64,000 nt of DNA, taken from NCBI GenBank assembly GCA_004791255.1, contig SRUQ01000007.1, positions 186,001 to 250,000 on the forward strand. Reading direction: 5' to 3'. Position 1 is the stretch's first letter, and each line of letters begins with the position of its first letter. Positions 58,924 through 64,000 of this stretch are shown here, piece after piece. The notes beneath the pieces were generated by a model. That model saw only the letters and a program-made list of their open reading frames with translations, had not been told where the DNA came from and did no database searches. Origin of the DNA: a bacterium M00.F.Ca.ET.205.01.1.1 (GTDB taxonomy: Bacteria; Pseudomonadota; Alphaproteobacteria; Rhizobiales; Rhizobiaceae). Position numbers and translations under genes: made by a program.

Positions 58924-59739
58924 CTATAGGGGCTTGCTTCCGCCGCGCACTCGAACCACCACGCTCCTCACCGCCAGAACCAGCACGGTGATGATGATCA
59001 GGATCACCGACAGTGCAGCGATTGCCGGGTCGATGTTGTCGCGCAGGCCCATCCACATCAGACGGGGCAGCGTGATGGCGTTGACCGAGGTGATGAACAG
59101 CGTGACGCCGATCTCCTCCCAGGAAAGCACGAAGGAGAGCAGCGCCGCGGTGACGATGCCGAACTTGATATTGGGCATGATGACGCGCGTGGCGCGCTCC
59201 CAGACACTGGCGCCGAGGCCGCGCGCGGCGAGGTCGATGCGGCGGTCGAGCTGGCTGAGCGAGACCAGGATCAGCACCGTGGCGAAGGGCACCGTCATCA
59301 CCGAATGGGCCATGGCGACGCCGAGCCAGGTATCGTAGCCGAAGAAGGACGAGACGCCGGAGATCGAGGTCAGCAGGAAATAGAGCGTCACCGCCGAAAC
59401 CACCGGCGGCACCACCATCGGCAGCAGCACGAAGCCGACCAGAGCGGCGGTGAAGCGCGGCTGGAACATCCAGACGCCAAGGCTGAAACAAAGCGCCAGC
59501 ATGGTGGAAATCGCGCTGCTGACGACGCCGATGCGGATCGACAGCAGGATGGACTGCAGCCAGCGCGGATCCTCGATCAGCGAGCGGTAGTGGCGCAGCG
59601 ACAGTTCACCTGACGGCATCGCCAGCATGCGGCTCGGCGTCAGCGACACCGGGATAACCGCCAGCAGCGGCATGAGCAGGAACAACGCCACCAGGATGGC
59701 GAGTGTCAGCGACACGGGACCGGGGCGATAGGTCGGCAT
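58924..59739 (-). CDS. ABC transporter permease, PotC-like
   Basis: A 271-residue inner-membrane permease with six transmembrane helices. The EAA loop reads AARGLGASVWERATRVIMPNIKFGIVTAALLSFVLSWEEI, typical of spermidine/putrescine-type importers. It follows the partner permease gene by four bases, last in the four-gene operon (ATPase, binding protein, two permeases). Confidence 0.92.
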   Translation of the reverse strand: MPTYRPGPVSLTLAILVALFLLMPLLAVIPVSLTPSRMLAMPSGELSLRHYRSLIEDPRWLQSILLSIRIGVVSSAISTMLALCFSLGVWMFQPRFTAALVGFVLLPMVVPPVVSAVTLYFLLTSISGVSSFFGYDTWLGVAMAHSVMTVPFATVLILVSLSQLDRRIDLAARGLGASVWERATRVIMPNIKFGIVTAALLSFVLSWEEIGVTLFITSVNAITLPRLMWMGLRDNIDPAIAALSVILIIITVLVLAVRSVVVRVRGGSKPL

Positions 59740-59743
59740 CGCG

Positions 59744-60577
59744 CTACACCAATTGCTTCGGTTTGACGTAGCGGAACAAGATCGCCATCAGCGCGCTGAC
59801 GAACAGCACCAGCACGACGCTGATGGCCGCCCCCAGCCCCCAGTCCGGGCTCTGGAATATCCTGAGATAGATCAGTTCGGCGATCATCACGCTGCGGCCG
59901 CCGCCAAGGATCGCCGGGGTAACGAAGAAGCCGAGCGAGAAGACGAAGACGATCATCGCCGCGCCGATGATACCGGAGCGCGTCATCGGCACGAACACCT
60001 CCCAGAAGGTGCGCATGCGGCTGGAGCCCAGGCCGCGCGCCGCGAGCAGCACGCGCTCGTCGAGGCTGCGCATGGCCGATGCCAACGGGAAGACGGCGAA
60101 GGGAATGAGGAAATGCGTCATGCCGACGACGACGCCGAATTCATTGCGCACCAGCGCCAGCGGTTCGGAAATGAAGCCGATCGACTGCAGCCAGGTGTTG
60201 ATCAGGCCGCGATTGGACAGGAGCGCCACCCAGCCGAAGGCGCGCGTCAGCACCGAAATCCAGAACGGCACCAGGATGCAGAATTCGGCGATGAGGCGCT
60301 GGGCCGGCGTGCCGCGCACCCAGACGACCGTGATGGCATAGGCCGCAGTGACCGACACCAGCGTGACGATGGCGGCGATGCGCAGCGTGCGGATGAACAC
60401 CGACTGCACCAGATCGTCGGTGAGCAGCGCCTGATATTGGCCGAGCCCCGGCGTCGGCAGCGTGAAGCTCCATTTGACGACGCCAAGGAACGGCCAGGCA
60501 TAGGCCAAGGCGAGGAACACGAGCAGCGGCGCCATCAACAGCGCCGCGCCCATCCTGTCGGAGAGAACACCTCTCAT
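59744..60577 (-). CDS. ABC transporter permease, PotB-like
   Basis: A 277-residue permease with six predicted helices; the EAA motif is LAARGLGSSRMRTFWEVFVPMTRSGIIGAAMIVFVFSLGFFVTPAILGG, characteristic of the PotB half. It pairs with the PotC-like gene four bases downstream. Substrates of this family are polyamines, and also opines, betaines, 2-aminoethylphosphonate or thiamine-like compounds. Confidence 0.92.
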   Translation of the reverse strand: MRGVLSDRMGAALLMAPLLVFLALAYAWPFLGVVKWSFTLPTPGLGQYQALLTDDLVQSVFIRTLRIAAIVTLVSVTAAYAITVVWVRGTPAQRLIAEFCILVPFWISVLTRAFGWVALLSNRGLINTWLQSIGFISEPLALVRNEFGVVVGMTHFLIPFAVFPLASAMRSLDERVLLAARGLGSSRMRTFWEVFVPMTRSGIIGAAMIVFVFSLGFFVTPAILGGGRSVMIAELIYLRIFQSPDWGLGAAISVVLVLFVSALMAILFRYVKPKQLV

Positions 60578-60597
60578 ATCAGATCAGAATCCGTCGG

Positions 60598-61710
60598 TCA
60601 GGCGGAGATGATCTTGGTGTATTCGTCGAGCGCCGGCCCGTAGTTCTTGGCGTACCAGTCCATGTCGAGCGCGATCTGCTTCTTCATGTTCTCGGGATCG
60701 ACGGGATTGATGCGCTTCTTGTCGGCGGGAATCAGCGCGTCGGCCGCCGGATTGGCAGGGCCCTGGCCGAGCTTGTCGAACATGACGAGCTGCTTTTGCG
60801 GATCCTGGGCGCTGGCGATGAACTTCATCGCCGCGTCCTTGCCGCCGGGGTTGTTCTTGAGCACGGCCAGCGCGCCGGGGGAGATCAGGCCCTGGTCCCA
60901 GATGAACTTGATCTTGCCGCCCGAGTCCTGCTCGATCAGCGAGGCGCGCGTCGACCAGACGATCGCCATCGAGGCTTCGCCGTTGAGCAGCACGCTCTGG
61001 CTCTCGGCACCGCCGCCCCAATAGGCGACGACGTTTTCCTTGAAGGCGGCAATCTTGTCATGCGCGCGCTTCAGGTCGAGCGGGTAGAGCGAGGCTGGTG
61101 CGATGCCGTCGGCCAGAAGGGCCGCCTCCCAGCTCGACACGCCCCATTTGTAGAGCGAGCGCTTGCCGGGGAATTTCTTCACGTCGAAGAAATCGGCCAT
61201 GCCGGCTGGGGCGTCCTTGCCGTATTTCTCGGAATCGTAGGCAATGACGTAGGAGAAGAAATAGGTCGAGGCGGCGTATTCCCAGCCAAAACCTTCGCGC
61301 ATCTTCTTCTTGTCGACGATGGCATAGTCGATCGGCTCCAGCATGCCTTGCGCGCCGAGCGTGATGGCCGAGAACGGATCGACGTCGACCAGGTCCCAGG
61401 TCGGCGCGCCGCTCTTGAACTGCGCCGCGATCGCGCCTTCGGTCGGACCTGAGCCGTCCATCTTGACGGCGATGCCGGTGTCCTTGGTGAAGGCCTGGCC
61501 ATAGGCGGCGTCGTAAGCCGTGATGGCGTCGCCGCCCCAGTTGACCAGCACCAGTTCCTTGGCTTGCGCGAAGGCGCCGGTCGAGCGCAGGAACATCGGC
61601 GTGCCGGCAAGCACGAGGCCTGCAAGCTGCGCGAACTGGCGGCGCGAAATCTCGCCGCGGCCTGCCCTGGCGGACAGGCTTTCGATGGCATTTTTCTTGG
61701 TATCGTTCAT
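60598..61710 (-). CDS. ABC transporter periplasmic binding protein, PotD-like
   Basis: A 370-residue extracytoplasmic binding protein. The N-terminus carries a Tat motif (EISRRQFAQLAGLVLAGTPMFL) before the mature start AKELVLVNWGGDAITAYDAAYGQAFTKDTGI, typical of the spermidine/putrescine binding family. The mature part has EAALLADGIAPASLYPLDLKRAHDKIAAFKENVVAYWGGGAESQSVLLNGEASMAIVWSTRA. The ATG at 61710 is chosen because AAGGGGAAC lies just upstream and the Tat signal follows; the frame has an upstream ATG seven codons earlier. Export folded via Tat is unusual but known in this family. Confidence 0.9.
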   Translation of the reverse strand: MNDTKKNAIESLSARAGRGEISRRQFAQLAGLVLAGTPMFLRSTGAFAQAKELVLVNWGGDAITAYDAAYGQAFTKDTGIAVKMDGSGPTEGAIAAQFKSGAPTWDLVDVDPFSAITLGAQGMLEPIDYAIVDKKKMREGFGWEYAASTYFFSYVIAYDSEKYGKDAPAGMADFFDVKKFPGKRSLYKWGVSSWEAALLADGIAPASLYPLDLKRAHDKIAAFKENVVAYWGGGAESQSVLLNGEASMAIVWSTRASLIEQDSGGKIKFIWDQGLISPGALAVLKNNPGGKDAAMKFIASAQDPQKQLVMFDKLGQGPANPAADALIPADKKRINPVDPENMKKQIALDMDWYAKNYGPALDEYTKIISA

Positions 61711-61773
61711 GTCAGTTCCCCTTGTTTTCATTGGTCTTATCCGGTTCGGCCGGTATCAAGCCGCGCCCGGCGC

Positions 61774-62868
61774 TCATTGTCCTCCGTCCGGAAGGAGGAA
61801 ACCTTTTTCCGCCGGCCAGGTCAGCCAGACGGAATTGCCTTTGCTCAATGCCGCGGCGGCCACTTCGTTCGGCACCGAGACTGTCACGCGCGAGCCCTCG
61901 CGCGTGGTCAGGTCGAGCTTGGTCGCCGCTCCGAGATAGGTCGAGGCAATGGCGGTCGCCGCAATGCCGTTCTCGCCCACGGCCGCCTCGCGCGCGATCG
62001 ACATATGCTCCGGCCGGATGGCGAGGATCGCATCGCCACGGACTTTCTCGGCCTTGCAGCGCATGTTTACCGCCCGGTCTTCGCACAGGCCCATCGAGCC
62101 ATTGTCGGCCGGTTGCACGCCCTTCAGCGGCAGCATGTTGATCTCGCCCAGGAACTCGGCGACGAAACGATTGTCGGGTCGGTCGTAGACCTCGTCCGGT
62201 GCCCCGACCTGCAGCAATTTGCCGTGGTTGAAGATGGCGACGCGCGACGACAGCGCCAGCGCCTCGCTCTGGTCATGGGTGACGAAGACGAAGGTTGTGC
62301 CGGTTTCCTGGTGCAGCCGCTTCATCTCGGCCTGCATCTGGCCGCGTAGGCTCTTGTCCAGCGCCGAGAACGGTTCGTCGAGCAACAGCACGCCCGGCTC
62401 GAACACCAGCGCGCGGGCGAGCGCGACGCGCTGCTGCTGGCCGCCCGAAAGCTGCGACGGCAGTTTCTTCGCGTGGCCGACAAGTCCGACACGCTCGATC
62501 ATCTCACCGACACGGCGCTTGATCTCGGCGGCGGATTTCTTGCGCACCTTGAGCGGGAAAGCGATGTTCTGCTCGACGCTCATGTGCGGGAACAGCGCGT
62601 AGCCCTGGAACACCATGCCGGCGGCGCGCTGCTCGGCCGGACGGTCGGTGATGTCGGTGCCGTCGCTGAACAGCCGCCCCTCGGTCGGCTGCACGAAACC
62701 GGCCAGTATCATCAGGAAAGTGGTCTTGCCCGAACCGGAAGGCCCAAGCAGGGTCAGGAACTCGCCGCGGCCGATATCGAGCGTCAGATTGTCCAGCGCA
62801 CGGAACGAGCCAAAGCTCTTACCGATCCCGATTGCCTTGATCTCTGCGGCCCGGCCGGGTTGCTGCAT
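61774..62868 (-). CDS. ABC transporter ATP-binding protein, PotA-like
   Basis: A 364-residue ATPase. Walker A GPSGSGKTT (residues 42-50), Q-loop QGYALFPHMSVEQNIAFPLKV, signature QLSGGQQQRVALARAL, Walker B VLLLDEPFSALD, H-loop FVTHDQSEAL. The C-terminal TOBE-type domain (ILAIRPEHMSIAREA...IASTYLGAATKLDLTTREGSRVTVSVP) is typical of the PotA branch. It is the first gene of the operon; the LysR gene lies 127 bp upstream on the same strand. Confidence 0.95.
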   Translation of the reverse strand: MQQPGRAAEIKAIGIGKSFGSFRALDNLTLDIGRGEFLTLLGPSGSGKTTFLMILAGFVQPTEGRLFSDGTDITDRPAEQRAAGMVFQGYALFPHMSVEQNIAFPLKVRKKSAAEIKRRVGEMIERVGLVGHAKKLPSQLSGGQQQRVALARALVFEPGVLLLDEPFSALDKSLRGQMQAEMKRLHQETGTTFVFVTHDQSEALALSSRVAIFNHGKLLQVGAPDEVYDRPDNRFVAEFLGEINMLPLKGVQPADNGSMGLCEDRAVNMRCKAEKVRGDAILAIRPEHMSIAREAAVGENGIAATAIASTYLGAATKLDLTTREGSRVTVSVPNEVAAAALSKGNSVWLTWPAEKGFLLPDGGQ

Positions 62869-62995
62869 CCTGCCTCTTCCTCAGTCCCAAGGGGAAATCG
62901 TAGGCAGGGCGCAGCCTCACCGCAACCGAATAGTTTTCGCCTGATCGGCAAATTTGATTCACGTCTGGCGCCGTTCTCCCCTGTCGAGGGCGAGA

Positions 62996-63883
62996 TCAGC
63001 GCTGGTTCTCCGACAGCTTCGACCTCAGCCAGCCGGCGAAGGCATCCAGCACGGGATGCCCGGCCTTGGCATGTTCGAAGACCAGGAAATAGGAGCGCGG
63101 CGACGGGATCGAGGTTTCGAACGGCTTGACCAGCCGGCCTTCGCTCAGCGCCCGGCGGCTGGTCAGTTCGTCACCCATGGCAATTCCCTGCCCGGCGATG
63201 GCGGCGGAGAAGACTAGGTTCATGTCGGAAAAGAAGATGCCGCCCTCGGTGTCGGGGTTCTCGACCTTGGCCAGCGCCAGCCAGCGCGCCCAATCCTCGG
63301 TGTCGCCGAGATGGAGCAGGTTGGCGCGCAGCACGTCGGCGGGCTTTGTGAAGCCGCCGACCTTGTTGAGCAGTGCCGGGCTGCAGAGCGGCGTGAACGA
63401 GACTTCACAAAGCAGTTCCACCGCCCGGTTCGGCCAGTTGCCGACGCCAAAGGCAATGAAGGCGTCCGCGTCCGGATTGCTGACGTCGTCGAGGCGGCGC
63501 GGCGTCAGTATATGCAGCGCCACGTCCGGGTACATCTGGCGGAATTCATCGATATGGGTGCACAGGAACAGCGAGGCGAAGCCCGGCGTGCAGGAGACGG
63601 CGAAGGAGCCGCCGACGCCGGTGCCGGCATGCTGCGTTACCGCATCGCCGAGCACGGTCAGCGCCTTGCGCACATCCGCGGCATAGCGCTGGCCGCGCGG
63701 CGTCAGCGCCACGCCCTTGCCGATGCGCTCGAGCAGGTCGAAGCCGAGGTCGCGTTCGAGCAGGCGCAATTGATGGCTGACCGCGCTGCGGGTGAGATGG
63801 AGTTCGTCGGCGGCGCGCCAGACGCTGCCATGCCTGGCGAAACTGTCGAGGGCGCGTAGCGCCTGCGTCGATGGAATTCTCAA
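62996..63883 (-). CDS. LysR-family regulator, GcvA-like, upstream of the ABC importer
   Basis: A 295-residue regulator. The helix-turn-helix reads STQALRALDSFARHGSVWRAADELHLTRSAVSHQLRLLERDLGFDLLERIGKGVALTPRGQRYA, a GcvA/AmpR-like N-terminus, and the ligand domain follows. The only fitting start is a TTG at 63883, with GAGG upstream; no ATG or GTG precedes the helix-turn-helix in frame. It points the same way as the ABC operon and probably regulates it, either from its own promoter or as a five-gene transcript. Confidence 0.87.
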   Translation of the reverse strand: MRIPSTQALRALDSFARHGSVWRAADELHLTRSAVSHQLRLLERDLGFDLLERIGKGVALTPRGQRYAADVRKALTVLGDAVTQHAGTGVGGSFAVSCTPGFASLFLCTHIDEFRQMYPDVALHILTPRRLDDVSNPDADAFIAFGVGNWPNRAVELLCEVSFTPLCSPALLNKVGGFTKPADVLRANLLHLGDTEDWARWLALAKVENPDTEGGIFFSDMNLVFSAAIAGQGIAMGDELTSRRALSEGRLVKPFETSIPSPRSYFLVFEHAKAGHPVLDAFAGWLRSKLSENQR

Positions 63884-64000
63884 GAGGCCTCAGGTGAACC
63901 GAATTTGCACGAACCGGGAAAACATATCACTTTTTGGCGAGCCGCTTCACTGCTTTCTTTGATGGATGGACAAACCCGCACCGACATCGGCGCAAGCAAC

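Noticed and set aside
1..64000. CRISPR arrays, transposases, rRNA, replication origin
   Set aside because: No repeat-spacer arrays, insertion-sequence transposases, ribosomal RNA or DnaA-box clusters were seen on reading the window.

Overview
The window is about 64 kb of GC-rich chromosomal DNA from an alphaproteobacterium of the order Rhizobiales. Mesorhizobium or a close relative fits best. The support is the Omp2/RopA-type porins, a feuPQ two-component pair beside a cycHJKL (ccmIEFH) operon, a PleC-like kinase beside glnE and a DegP locus, and a rhizobial-type palindromic intergenic repeat. No rRNA, CRISPR array, transposase or plasmid replication gene was seen. The only tRNA is tRNA-Ser(GCU).

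Left part (1-13 kb): the 5' end of dapA diverges from a soluble lytic transglycosylase gene, followed by an alpha/beta hydrolase and a lone tyrosine recombinase. Two near-identical porin genes then lie divergently around a tRNA-Ser gene and a truncated GIY-YIG reading frame. A TPR-sulfotransferase, a HisC-like aminotransferase, a MarR-GNAT fusion and an acylphosphatase follow.

Leucine and branched-chain region (13-28.5 kb): a TetR regulator overlaps isovaleryl-CoA dehydrogenase, and mccB and mccA follow. The block is broken by a HicBA toxin-antitoxin pair after ivd, and by a small secreted protein plus a palindromic repeat between mccB and mccA. A branched-chain amino-acid binding protein and, further on, ETF-ubiquinone oxidoreductase (the electron outlet for acyl-CoA dehydrogenases) fit the same theme. 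Between these lie small secreted or membrane proteins, AMP nucleosidase, an exonuclease/endonuclease/phosphatase family protein and a DUF922 protein.

Core region (28.7-53 kb): a family-4 uracil-DNA glycosylase, an XRE regulator, a DMT exporter with an overlapping leader ORF, pepN, a PleC-like kinase, a Phd/PemK-type toxin-antitoxin pair, and a minus-strand block of response regulator, sensor kinase and glnE. DegP, the cytochrome c maturation genes ccmIEFH, a lipoprotein and feuPQ follow.

Right part (53-64 kb): after an isolated phage/GTA-type DUF3168 gene comes an accessory catabolic cluster. It encodes a flavin/2Fe-2S reductase, a LysR regulator, an amidohydrolase, a Rieske ferredoxin, an HD-domain protein carrying a full set of possible diiron ligands, and a hydratase of the 2-keto-4-pentenoate type. 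Facing it is a four-gene spermidine/putrescine-type ABC importer with its own LysR regulator. This looks like uptake plus oxidative breakdown of a small, probably nitrogen-containing compound. The substrate cannot be read from the sequence, and this is the best candidate for an undescribed pathway in the window.
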